Shown here: positions 25,923-34,036 of the stretch, piece by piece
Numbering within the stretch: the first letter of the stretch is position 1
How the letters are laid out: every line of letters starts with the position of its first letter
Origin: JAGQWW01 sp041392845
Lineage (GTDB): Bacteria; Bacteroidota; Bacteroidia; Chitinophagales; Saprospiraceae
NCBI GenBank assembly: GCA_041392845.1
Contig: JAWKLG010000007.1
Location: forward strand, 124,001-188,000
Length of the DNA: 64,000 nt
Reading direction: 5' to 3'
The notes under the pieces: model-generated
Databases searched by the model: none
Seen by the model: the letters and a program-made list of their open reading frames with translations, nothing else
Told to the model about the DNA's origin: nothing
Translations under genes and position numbers: made by a program

Positions 25923-28487
25923 TTAATTCGTCAAAATCAATTTTTGAAGGGCACTATTTTTACCATCGTTTATCCTTACAAGGTAAAGTCCTGCTTTGTA
26001 TCCACTTAGATCAATAGTATTTCGATCTCCTTTGATTTTTTTCACCAATCGGCCTTCACTATTCCAAACAGTAATTTCATTACCTTCTAAATTTTGAGGC
26101 AGCCCTTGTATTGCAAAAATACCGGTTCCAGGATTAGGGAAAACCGTAAAATCAAATGATTCATCACCTTCTTCTTTCACTTTCACGATATCTTTTACTT
26201 CAAAATCCCAAATTCCTCGTCCATACGTTCCAAACCTGACAACATTGAAAATGGGTTCGTATTCTACGGACCAGTAGGATTGCAAAGGAGCATCGCCTTC
26301 CGCCATTGGGTACCACATTTCATCTTCAAACACATAAACAAATGGGCCTGTTTCTGTACCGGCAAACAAGAACTTTTCTTCAGGATCCATCGTCATTTCA
26401 AAAACCAAAGTATTGGGAAGTCCTTCATCCATTGCCTGGAAGGTTTTTCCTCCATCTTCAGAGCGATATACAGCCGGATTGCTATACCCACTTCCTCCCA
26501 GGAAAACCAGGTTGCTATCAATAGAACTTGCTACTATGGATTGCCCATATAAATAATGCCCGGAAGGAATGAAATTGACCGTTTGATTCCAGTTCTGACC
26601 AGCATCATCACTATAGAAAAAGCGGCCATTGGTGGTAGCTCCATACCATCTGGAAGGATTCGCTTTTGAAAAAGAAATTGCTGATAATTCTCCATCGCCT
26701 CCTGCTTCTGCTCTAAAATTAAAAGGGAGTTGAGAAGCCTCAATATTCCCAAATGCATATTCCAATCGAATCAAATACGAACCCGGTCCTCCATCAACAC
26801 TACCTCCGGCCATGTAAACAACATTCTGACTTTGATCCGGGCTTTCCATCAATGGTGGGATCCACACAGATTCATTCTCAGAATCAACCTCCCAACCTGC
26901 TGTCCTTTGGCCAACTGTTGGGACTGCATAAAAACTTACACTTCCTCCGGGATAAACAGTCCAAAGGTGCCTACCATTTCTTGAAAATACGGTATGGCCA
27001 TAATCTCCAGAGATTACTTGATCGAAATCAATTCCATTTTCCTGACCAAAACTATTAGCAATCTGAAATCCCTGATCTTGCGAACCGGCATATATGTAAA
27101 ATGGATCAATCGGATCAGTTCTTACACTATAATATTGTGAAACGTTCAGACTGGTCAGTCCCAGGTTTTGAATGGTTTGAAGTTTGTCGTAAGTAATATT
27201 TAAACCCCCATGGTTTCCTATCAAAGTAAAAATAGTTCCATCTGAAGTTTCAAATTCAGTAAAAGACATCATATCTGCATGCAGGGCAGATTCTACATTG
27301 TCATAATAAGCCCACCAATCATTTCTTCTGGACCAGCTTTGACCACCATTTATAGTATACAAACAATGAACGCCACCGGTGATTATAAAATCAGGATTGG
27401 AAGGAGAGATATAAATTCCTACCGCCCAGGGTCTTTCTTCCAGCATTCCCATTCGGGTCCAGGTATTTCCAAAATCCTCGCTTTTAAAAGCATAATCGTC
27501 ACCATTTTCTTCTGCATAAGTTATCCACCTCACCGTAGTGTCCATTTGAATTCCGGCCAGATTGGCCCTGGCAGCCCCAAATCCCCAGTCGCTGTTTCGG
27601 CTTAATTCTTCAAAATCATTGGTGTCAGGATTTACTTTATAAAAAATGGTTTCAGCATTTCTCTTTTCAATAAAAAATAATTCATTTGAATGATGAGGCT
27701 TGCATAAAGCATACCTGTCCATTTCGTGGGTTGGCAAAGTGCGAATCGCTTCAAAGGTTTCTCCCTTGTCAATCGATTTATAAACCTTGGCAGGTGTCCA
27801 ATAATCCGGTTTTGAAATCACATAAAATGTGTGCAGTGAATCGTCTAAAACGACTGGCGATCTAAATGCTGCCCACCGAAGATCGTTGACCGGGATGCCG
27901 GTACTTGCATTCCAACTCAAACCTTCATCATCTGAATAATGTGGAATGCGGCCTGAAAAAGCCAACAGCCTTCTTCCTGAATTTATATCAACAAATTTCA
28001 ACAGCCCTGGATTAAGCTGCAAGTCTTGCATGATTACTTCCCATTCATTTCCGGAACGAGGACCTTTAAACAGGGTACCTCCTGCAGAAATCATCCAGAT
28101 TTCATCTGTACCCGCATCGTATGCTACATCAAATACACTTCCTGCCTGATTTTGGCTACCTCGTTCTCTCCATTCGCCTACCAATTTCCCACCGGCAATT
28201 TCAATAAGCCCGCTTCGGTTGGAAACTGTTTTTCTTCTTTCTGCATTTTCCTTGTGAAAACGCATATGATTTTGGTACTCAATTGCTCTCCAGTCGGTTT
28301 CCGCATCTGCATAATGCATTCTTTCAAACCATGCTTCTCGTTTTTCTTTGTTTTCGCCATCTTCTTCACTAGCTACTTCTGTAGCTTCCGGAAGTAAATC
28401 ACAACTAGTGCTCATGCATGAAGAATAAAGCAAAAATGCCCCATATACAAGGGCACCGGACAGAACAAGTAAGGTTATCCTTTTCAT
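25923..28487 (-). CDS. BNR/sortilin-like beta-propeller protein with T9SS sorting domain
   Basis: The N-terminus MKRITLLVLSGALVYGAFLLYSSC is a signal or lipoprotein-like segment with a candidate lipobox ending at Cys24. The body (about 110-760) has repeated blades with SxDxGxTW-type Asp boxes: YSDDEGLSWNAS, KSIDKGETFEAI, KSEDFGNTWTRM, YTINGGQSWSRR, YSDDAGQNWNQT and RSEDGGKTFQAM. This is the VPS10/BNR or photosynthesis-factor-like propeller family. The end is a T9SS type A domain: FTVFPNPGTGIFAIQ, SGYKAGLYLVRIND. Predicted exported protein that may bind or hydrolyse glycans or proteins; no sialidase catalytic set recognised. Its start lies 26 bases after the decarboxylase alpha-subunit stop, so read-through is possible. 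Confidence 0.82.
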   Translation of the reverse strand: MKRITLLVLSGALVYGAFLLYSSCMSTSCDLLPEATEVASEEDGENKEKREAWFERMHYADAETDWRAIEYQNHMRFHKENAERRKTVSNRSGLIEIAGGKLVGEWRERGSQNQAGSVFDVAYDAGTDEIWMISAGGTLFKGPRSGNEWEVIMQDLQLNPGLLKFVDINSGRRLLAFSGRIPHYSDDEGLSWNASTGIPVNDLRWAAFRSPVVLDDSLHTFYVISKPDYWTPAKVYKSIDKGETFEAIRTLPTHEMDRYALCKPHHSNELFFIEKRNAETIFYKVNPDTNDFEELSRNSDWGFGAARANLAGIQMDTTVRWITYAEENGDDYAFKSEDFGNTWTRMGMLEERPWAVGIYISPSNPDFIITGGVHCLYTINGGQSWSRRNDWWAYYDNVESALHADMMSFTEFETSDGTIFTLIGNHGGLNITYDKLQTIQNLGLTSLNVSQYYSVRTDPIDPFYIYAGSQDQGFQIANSFGQENGIDFDQVISGDYGHTVFSRNGRHLWTVYPGGSVSFYAVPTVGQRTAGWEVDSENESVWIPPLMESPDQSQNVVYMAGGSVDGGPGSYLIRLEYAFGNIEASQLPFNFRAEAGGDGELSAISFSKANPSRWYGATTNGRFFYSDDAGQNWNQTVNFIPSGHYLYGQSIVASSIDSNLVFLGGSGYSNPAVYRSEDGGKTFQAMDEGLPNTLVFEMTMDPEEKFLFAGTETGPFVYVFEDEMWYPMAEGDAPLQSYWSVEYEPIFNVVRFGTYGRGIWDFEVKDIVKVKEEGDESFDFTVFPNPGTGIFAIQGLPQNLEGNEITVWNSEGRLVKKIKGDRNTIDLSGYKAGLYLVRINDGKNSALQKLILTN

Positions 28488-28513
28488 TTAATTTTAAAAT
28501 ATAATTTGCATGA

Positions 28514-30400
28514 TTAAGCAAGTCTCATAATTACGTCTTCTTCTTCGATTTCATCACCATGATTGGCGATTATTTCAACAACGGTTCCACTCTCATCGGC
28601 TGCGATAGCATTCATTACTTTCATACTTTCGATATAACCAATGGTCTGGCCTTTCTCCACCTTGTCTCCAACTTTTACCGGAGACTCTGACCCATCTCTG
28701 GTCAGCATAAATTTGCCTTCCAATGGCGCCAAAACTTCTTTTCCGCCATTTCCATTTGGACTAGCATTTTCAGATCCGTTGTTCGAAGGTGACGAAGGTA
28801 CGCTGGAAGAACTTTGGTTACCATAGGAAACCTTCACTTTAAATGACTCCCCATTTACATCTATGGTCATTTCTTTAGGTGTGGCAACCTGAGAAACTGA
28901 AGGCGCTTGTTGACTTACGATACCCGCACTGGCAAATTTTTCGTTTCGCCTTTTTTCCAAATCAGCAAGGAAACTCTCCTTGGCCTTTCCTGATTTATAA
29001 TCTTCGTATTGTGCAGGATGCATGGCGTACTCCATCAATTCTTCATCATCAGGCCCGTATCCCCAGCCTTTTTCATCCATTTTATGGGCAAAGAATTCCA
29101 GTTCATCCGGGAAGTTATCTTGAGGATTTCCGTAGAAGAATTCCTTATTTTGTTCGTTGGCCAATGTCAATATCTCGTCGCCCAATTTACCCGGCAATTT
29201 ACCTTGTTTACCAAGTATCATATCCCAGGTATTTTCATCGATAAACTCCCATCTTCCTTTACCTTTTATAAGATTTAGGGCATTCATAAGGGAGACATTT
29301 TTTACATACTGACTGTAAGGAGTTACCAAAGGAGGATAACCCAATTGCGGCCAGGCATGTTCCACCTCTTCAAATAACTTGATTAATAAATCGTCAGAAG
29401 TCAAAGGATCTTTTCCTTTTTTAGAAAGCCATTTATTTAGGCTGCTTAGGTTTTTCTCCAAATCTGCCATCAAACTTCCCATCATCCCACCGGGAAGTCC
29501 GGGACCAATAAGCAGAGAATTGGTTCTTCGGTTTGATTCAGCGATGTAATATCCTAGAAAATCATCAATAAATTCCTGACTCAAGGATCGAGCTTCCATG
29601 TATGCCTTCATATTCACATCAGGCAAACTGAATCCGGCATCCTTCAACATGGCATGAACTGCCAAAAGATCTGCATGACCTGTTCCCCAGGAAAGTGGCT
29701 CCATTCCTACATCAATAACATCTGCTCCGGCCCTGGCAGCCTCCAAAGAGGAAACAATAGAAAATCCGGGTGTCGAATGGCCATGGTATTGTACCAAAAC
29801 ATCCGGGTGTCTTTTTTTAATACCGGCAACAATTTTTCCAACAGAGACAGGTCTTCCAATCCCTGCCATGTCCTTTATACATATTTCTTCCGCACCGAGA
29901 TCGATAAATTTATCGGCGAGATCAATGTAATATTCAACTGTATGAATAGGAGAAAAGGTAAGGCTTAGTGCCCCTTGAGCTACCATGCCACCTTCTTTTG
30001 CATATTGAAAAGACAAGGCCAGATTCTGTGGATTGTTGAGGCCATCAAAAGACCTTGAGATATCTGTTCCTTGTTTCTTTTTTACTTTAAACATCAACTT
30101 TCGCACATCGGCAGGTACGGGACTCATCCTTAGAGCATTCAATCCTCTTTCCAGCATTTGGGTTTGAATTCCAGCTTTATTGAATGCTGCTGTCCATGCT
30201 CTAACAGAATGATTGGGATTTTCTCCAAATAAAAGATTTACCTGTTCGAATCCACCTCCATTGGTCTCTACTCTGGAAAAACAACCTATGTCGATAATAG
30301 GCTGTGCAATTCTAACCAACTGGTCCTTTCTTGGTACATATTTTCCGGCGCTTTGCCACATATCTCGATACACAAGACACAAACGAATCTCTTTTCCCAT
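28514..30400 (-). CDS. oadA: Biotin-dependent carboxyltransferase, oxaloacetate decarboxylase alpha-like
   Basis: Residues ~1-460 form a carboxyltransferase TIM barrel plus conserved domain (LVYRDMWQSAGKY, metal-site HGHS in VQYHGHSTPG, GGMMGSLMADLEKN). A Pro/Ser/Asn-rich linker (about 515-555) leads to a biotinyl carrier domain, where Lys594 in ESMKVMN is the expected biotinylated lysine. No ATP-grasp biotin carboxylase is present, so it is not a complete pyruvate carboxylase. It resembles the alpha subunit of Na+-pumping decarboxylases or the 5S subunit of transcarboxylase. It follows an OadG-like gene by 26 bases (operon). No OadB-type beta subunit is in the window. Confidence 0.85.
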   Translation of the reverse strand: MGKEIRLCLVYRDMWQSAGKYVPRKDQLVRIAQPIIDIGCFSRVETNGGGFEQVNLLFGENPNHSVRAWTAAFNKAGIQTQMLERGLNALRMSPVPADVRKLMFKVKKKQGTDISRSFDGLNNPQNLALSFQYAKEGGMVAQGALSLTFSPIHTVEYYIDLADKFIDLGAEEICIKDMAGIGRPVSVGKIVAGIKKRHPDVLVQYHGHSTPGFSIVSSLEAARAGADVIDVGMEPLSWGTGHADLLAVHAMLKDAGFSLPDVNMKAYMEARSLSQEFIDDFLGYYIAESNRRTNSLLIGPGLPGGMMGSLMADLEKNLSSLNKWLSKKGKDPLTSDDLLIKLFEEVEHAWPQLGYPPLVTPYSQYVKNVSLMNALNLIKGKGRWEFIDENTWDMILGKQGKLPGKLGDEILTLANEQNKEFFYGNPQDNFPDELEFFAHKMDEKGWGYGPDDEELMEYAMHPAQYEDYKSGKAKESFLADLEKRRNEKFASAGIVSQQAPSVSQVATPKEMTIDVNGESFKVKVSYGNQSSSSVPSSPSNNGSENASPNGNGGKEVLAPLEGKFMLTRDGSESPVKVGDKVEKGQTIGYIESMKVMNAIAADESGTVVEIIANHGDEIEEEDVIMRLA

Positions 30401-30426
30401 AAATATTAATTTTCAAATCCGGGGAC

Positions 30427-30693
30427 TTATAGTTTTTCAATTTTTTCGATACGCCCTTTTCCGCTAGTGACCACTTCTACAGCTGCAGAAATAGCAGCAA
30501 GGGTTTTATAATTGGTATTATTCAGGTTTGATTTTTTTGCCGAACCAGTGGCTACCCTTGCAGGTTCAGTGGCAAAACGGTTTACAAATCTTATCAGCAA
30601 ATTTCCTGTGACCACTACCAATAATAGTATCAGAAACACACTAAGCATTCCTACAAGTAACAAAATCAGCGCTGACTGTATATTATTATCCAT
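30427..30693 (-). CDS. oadG: OadG-like small membrane subunit
   Basis: An 88-aa protein from the ATG at 30693 (MDNNIQSALILLLVGMLSVF). One N-terminal membrane helix precedes the family-typical ILLLVVVTGNLLIRFVNRF and a soluble tail ending in the basic GKGRIEKIEKL. OadG anchors and assembles the alpha subunit onto the membrane beta subunit of sodium-pumping decarboxylases. The position directly upstream of the alpha gene supports the call. A 12-residue N-terminal extension is hydrophilic and was rejected. Confidence 0.75.
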   Translation of the reverse strand: MDNNIQSALILLLVGMLSVFLILLLVVVTGNLLIRFVNRFATEPARVATGSAKKSNLNNTNYKTLAAISAAVEVVTSGKGRIEKIEKL

Positions 30694-30852
30694 AATTTTA
30701 TTTTGGCAAACCGGCTTGAAGGGCGACAAAATTAAGAAAAGCTGGCAGACTAACCTTTTTTTGTTCTAAAAATGAATGGGATGAAAACCATTTTTGTCTT
30801 GGTCACTTCGGTCAATTTCTTTTTCTTTATAACCTCAATAAAAACCTAAAAC

Positions 30853-32145
30853 ATGCTAAACTCACGCAGGAAATTTATTTCCACCTTAACACTGGCTGCA
30901 CCCACCCTTACTTTTTCCAATTTTTTAAAATCCAATCAGGGCCAGGATCTGTTGCATCGCATGCAGCAAATGGAGCATCTAAATATAGCGGATGCGGTCC
31001 GCGACGAAGATTTCTGGAGCCTCATCCAACAAGCATATACTGTTTCTCCCAATATTATGAATCTCAACAATGGCGGTGTATCTCCCCAACCTAAGGTCGT
31101 ACAAGAAGCGGTGGAACATTACAATCGCTTGAGCAATGAAGCCCCAAGTTACTATATGTGGCAGGTTTTGGACAAGGGCAGGGAACCACTACGTACTGAT
31201 CTGGCCAATCTGGCAGGGGTAAGCCCTGAAGAAATAGCCATCAACCGAAATTCTTCAGAAGCTTTGGAAACCATCATTTTCGGTTTGCCTTTGGAAAGAG
31301 GAGATGAAGTAGTTTTAAGCAAACAGGATTATCCCAATATGATCAATGCCTGGAAACAAAGAGAAAAAAGAGACGGGATTGTTTTGAAATGGGTAAACCT
31401 TGAAGTTCCATCAGAAGATGAGAATTATCTGGTCAATACTTTTAAGAATGCATTTACTTCAAAAACCAAACTCGTACACATCACTCACCTAATAAACTGG
31501 AATGGCCAGGTTCTTCCTGCAAGAAAAATTGCAGACGAAGCAAAATCCAAAGGCATTGAAGTATTGGTAGATGCTGCCCATTCTTTTGCGCACCTTGATT
31601 ATAAAATATCCGACCTGAATTGTGATTACCTGGGTACCAGTTTGCATAAATGGCTTTGTGCCCCATTTGGAACAGGTATGTTATACGTTCGAAAGGAGAA
31701 AATTTCAAAATTATACCCACTTTTCGCCGCCCCTGATCCCTCCGTTGACGATATCAGAAAGTTTGAGCATTTGGGAACCCGATCATTTGCTATTGAAATG
31801 GCCATTGGCCATGCTATTAATTTTCACCATATGATTGGCAGTCAAAGAAAAGCGGAGCGTTTATGGTATTTAAAAAATTACTGGACGGAAAAGGTGCAAG
31901 GCCTTCCGGGAATTAGCATTGGAACACCCAAATCCAAATCTTGTTCCGGGGCGATTGCCCTCTTACAAATAGAAGGAATGGAACCGGGGGATGTTGCCCA
32001 GGCTCTTTTTGATAAAGAAAAAATTCATACGGTTGCGATAAATTGGGAAAACATACATGGAGTAAGAATTACTCCCAACGTGTATACACTCACCAGAGAC
32101 TTGGACAAACTCGTTCAAAAGATCTCAGACATTGTTAAAACCTGA
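30853..32145 (+). CDS. Exported PLP-dependent class V aminotransferase-like protein
   Basis: A PLP enzyme of the class V aminotransferase/cysteine desulfurase/isopenicillin N epimerase-like superfamily. The PLP Schiff-base lysine is Lys266 in GTSLHKWLCAPFGTG. The preceding VLVDAAHSFAH supplies the Asp that contacts the pyridine nitrogen. NRNSSEALETIIFGL is the phosphate-binding region. The first 30 residues (SRRKFISTLTLAAPTLTF) look like a twin-arginine signal, which would suit a cofactor-loaded periplasmic enzyme. Its 430 aa are normal for the family. Substrate unknown. The gene is divergent from oadG with a 160-base gap. Confidence 0.85.
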   Translation: MLNSRRKFISTLTLAAPTLTFSNFLKSNQGQDLLHRMQQMEHLNIADAVRDEDFWSLIQQAYTVSPNIMNLNNGGVSPQPKVVQEAVEHYNRLSNEAPSYYMWQVLDKGREPLRTDLANLAGVSPEEIAINRNSSEALETIIFGLPLERGDEVVLSKQDYPNMINAWKQREKRDGIVLKWVNLEVPSEDENYLVNTFKNAFTSKTKLVHITHLINWNGQVLPARKIADEAKSKGIEVLVDAAHSFAHLDYKISDLNCDYLGTSLHKWLCAPFGTGMLYVRKEKISKLYPLFAAPDPSVDDIRKFEHLGTRSFAIEMAIGHAINFHHMIGSQRKAERLWYLKNYWTEKVQGLPGISIGTPKSKSCSGAIALLQIEGMEPGDVAQALFDKEKIHTVAINWENIHGVRITPNVYTLTRDLDKLVQKISDIVKT

Positions 32146-32216
32146 TATATAAATTCAAGATTTACAGCTAACTAAAAAATTGCACTTTGAAAAAATGGAT
32201 GTTAATGATTATTTAA

Positions 32217-32297
32217 GCAGGCGTTTACTATGGTCTGCCTGCAATAAAAAGTAGATTTTTGCAGGTGAAAACAACCAATAGCTTAGTTGTACGTTTG
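32217..32297 (+). promoter_or_regulatory. Competing inverted repeats and a -7 box upstream of the TlpA-like gene
   Basis: GCAGGC (32217-32222) can pair with GCCTGC (32237-32242). CCTGCAA (32238-32244) can instead pair with TTGCAGG (32259-32265), so the two stems exclude each other. Downstream, TACGTTTG (32290-32297) matches the -7 consensus, 27 bases before the ATG. If that promoter is used, the hairpins lie upstream of the transcript and may be a protein-binding site or the 3' end of the preceding gene. Confidence 0.35.
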
Positions 32298-32324
32298 AAA
32301 GTTTTCTAAAACCAAAAATACAGG

Positions 32325-33755
32325 ATGAAAAAATCATTGATTTTTACCTTTTCACTGTTTCTAACTGTTCTTTCTTTCGCCGGTGACGGCTTCAACATTA
32401 AGGTCAAAGTAAAAGGGTTTGAAAAAGACACCCTATTTCTTGGTTACCAATACGGAGACAAACAATACATCAGAGATACGGTCATCAAAAACAAAGATGG
32501 CTGGTTTCATTTCAAAGGAGATGAGCAATTGGAAGGCGGAGTTTATATGGTTGTAATGCCACCCGATAATAAATATTTTGAATTTGTGGTAGATGAGAAT
32601 AATCAGGAGTTTCAGCTTGAAACAGATTATTCAGATCCTACCAATATGATGAAGGTAAAAGGATCAGAAGACAATAAAACTTTCTTCAATTACCTGCAAT
32701 TTATTGCCGCCAAACGGCCTGAAGCTGAAGAATTACAAAAGCAAATTCAGGAAGCCGGTGATGATGCTGCAAAAAAGAAACCTTATCAGGACAAATTGGA
32801 GGAGCTCAACAAAAGTGTAACAGATTACCAACAAAAGATCGTAAAAAACAGTCCCAATTCCTTACCTGCAGCCATCATCAAATCTACTTTCCCGATTGAT
32901 TATCCGGAATTTGAAGGAGATGAAAAAGAGGTGAACATGAAAAAATGGTTGTACACCAAAGACCACTTTTTCGACAACATCAATTTAAAGGATGACAGGT
33001 TGGCAAGGACCAATTTATTGTACCAGCGTATAGATTATTTCATCAGTAAACTTATCGTTCAGCATCCTGATTCTCTTAATCAGGCTATGAATATGATTTT
33101 GGATAAAATGGATCCAAAGGGTGAAAACTTTAAGTTTTACCTGGTTCATTTTTTGAATAATTATGCCAAATCCAAAATCGTAGGAATGGATGCCGTGTAT
33201 GTCCATTTGGTGAATAAATACTATAAAACCAAAATGGCCTATTGGACTCCTGACACTACCCTGCAAAAAATTGTGGAAAATGCTGAAGCCCTGGAACCTA
33301 TTTTGATAGGCAAAAAGGCGCCCGATATTTTAATGCAAAAACAAGATGGAACCAAAATCAGACTTTACGATGTAGAGTCACCATATACCGTCGTATACAT
33401 TTGGGATCCTGATTGCGGGCATTGTAAAAAAGCTGCACCCATCATGGTTGACTTCTACAATAAATTCAAGGACAAAGGAGTAAAGATATTTTCCATCTGT
33501 GGAAAATTTACCGACGAAGTTCCAAGCTGTTGGGAGACCATAGAAGAGAAAAAATTTACGGATTTCATTAATGTAGTAGATCCCTACCACCGTTCAAAAT
33601 ACAAGACTTTGTATGATGTAAAATCCACTCCTCAAGTATTCATCCTTGACAAGGACAAGACCATTATTATGAAGAGAATTGGTGCAGAGCAAATGGAAGA
33701 AGTAATGGATCAGATTATCCTGCAGGAGCAAAAGGAAATGGATGCTGGGGACTAG
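32325..33755 (+). CDS. TlpA-like thioredoxin-fold protein (DUF4369/DUF5106-type)
   Basis: Exported thiol-disulfide protein. A signal peptide (1-19, ending SFA) precedes an N-terminal beta domain of the DUF4369 type (about 22-120) and a helical DUF5106-like middle (130-330). The C-terminal AhpC/TlpA-type thioredoxin domain has Cys364-Gly-His-Cys367 in DPDCGHCKKAAP and a cis-proline in KSTPQVFILD. Its 476 aa are usual for this Bacteroidota class. It probably keeps periplasmic thiols reduced or helps cytochrome c maturation, which would suit the di-haem peroxidases nearby, but no direct link is visible. The stop codon lies inside the first word of the heptad array. Confidence 0.87.
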   Translation: MKKSLIFTFSLFLTVLSFAGDGFNIKVKVKGFEKDTLFLGYQYGDKQYIRDTVIKNKDGWFHFKGDEQLEGGVYMVVMPPDNKYFEFVVDENNQEFQLETDYSDPTNMMKVKGSEDNKTFFNYLQFIAAKRPEAEELQKQIQEAGDDAAKKKPYQDKLEELNKSVTDYQQKIVKNSPNSLPAAIIKSTFPIDYPEFEGDEKEVNMKKWLYTKDHFFDNINLKDDRLARTNLLYQRIDYFISKLIVQHPDSLNQAMNMILDKMDPKGENFKFYLVHFLNNYAKSKIVGMDAVYVHLVNKYYKTKMAYWTPDTTLQKIVENAEALEPILIGKKAPDILMQKQDGTKIRLYDVESPYTVVYIWDPDCGHCKKAAPIMVDFYNKFKDKGVKIFSICGKFTDEVPSCWETIEEKKFTDFINVVDPYHRSKYKTLYDVKSTPQVFILDKDKTIIMKRIGAEQMEEVMDQIILQEQKEMDAGD

Positions 33756-34036
33756 GTGCTGGGTACTAGGTGCTAGGTACTGGGTGCTGGGTGCTAGGTG
33801 CTAGGTGCTGGGTGCTGGGTGTCCATCTAACTAGTCACTCAAAATTCGTCATTCGAAATTCGTCACTTAACATGGGGTATCTTACTGGTCTGAAGACCTG
33901 CATGTGCTCTAGGTACTAGGTACTAGGTGCTGGGTACTAGGTTCTTGGTTTGACTTCAAGCCGGTTCATCTAGTACCCAGTACCTAGAACCTAGCACCCA
34001 GCACCCAGTACCTAGCACCCAGCACCTAGTCCCCAG
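33747..34036. repeat. Heptanucleotide repeat array with long inverted arms between convergent genes
   Basis: The consensus heptad is GGTRCTR (GGTGCTG, GGTACTA, GGTGCTA, GGTACTG). About ten words in a row run rightward from 33750. A matching set runs leftward from 34033, giving inverted arms of roughly 70 bases. Further palindromic copies lie at 33910-34000. The stop codons of both flanking genes fall inside the same sequence, CTGGGGACTAGGTGCTGGGT read on each gene's own strand. In the centre, ATTCGTC, ATTCGAA and ATTCGTC (33844-33864) form a different heptad run. An RNA from either side would fold into a long stem. Confidence 0.85.

Noticed and set aside
28514..30400. Full pyruvate carboxylase
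   Set aside because: There is no biotin carboxylase/ATP-grasp domain; only carboxyltransferase and carrier domains are present.
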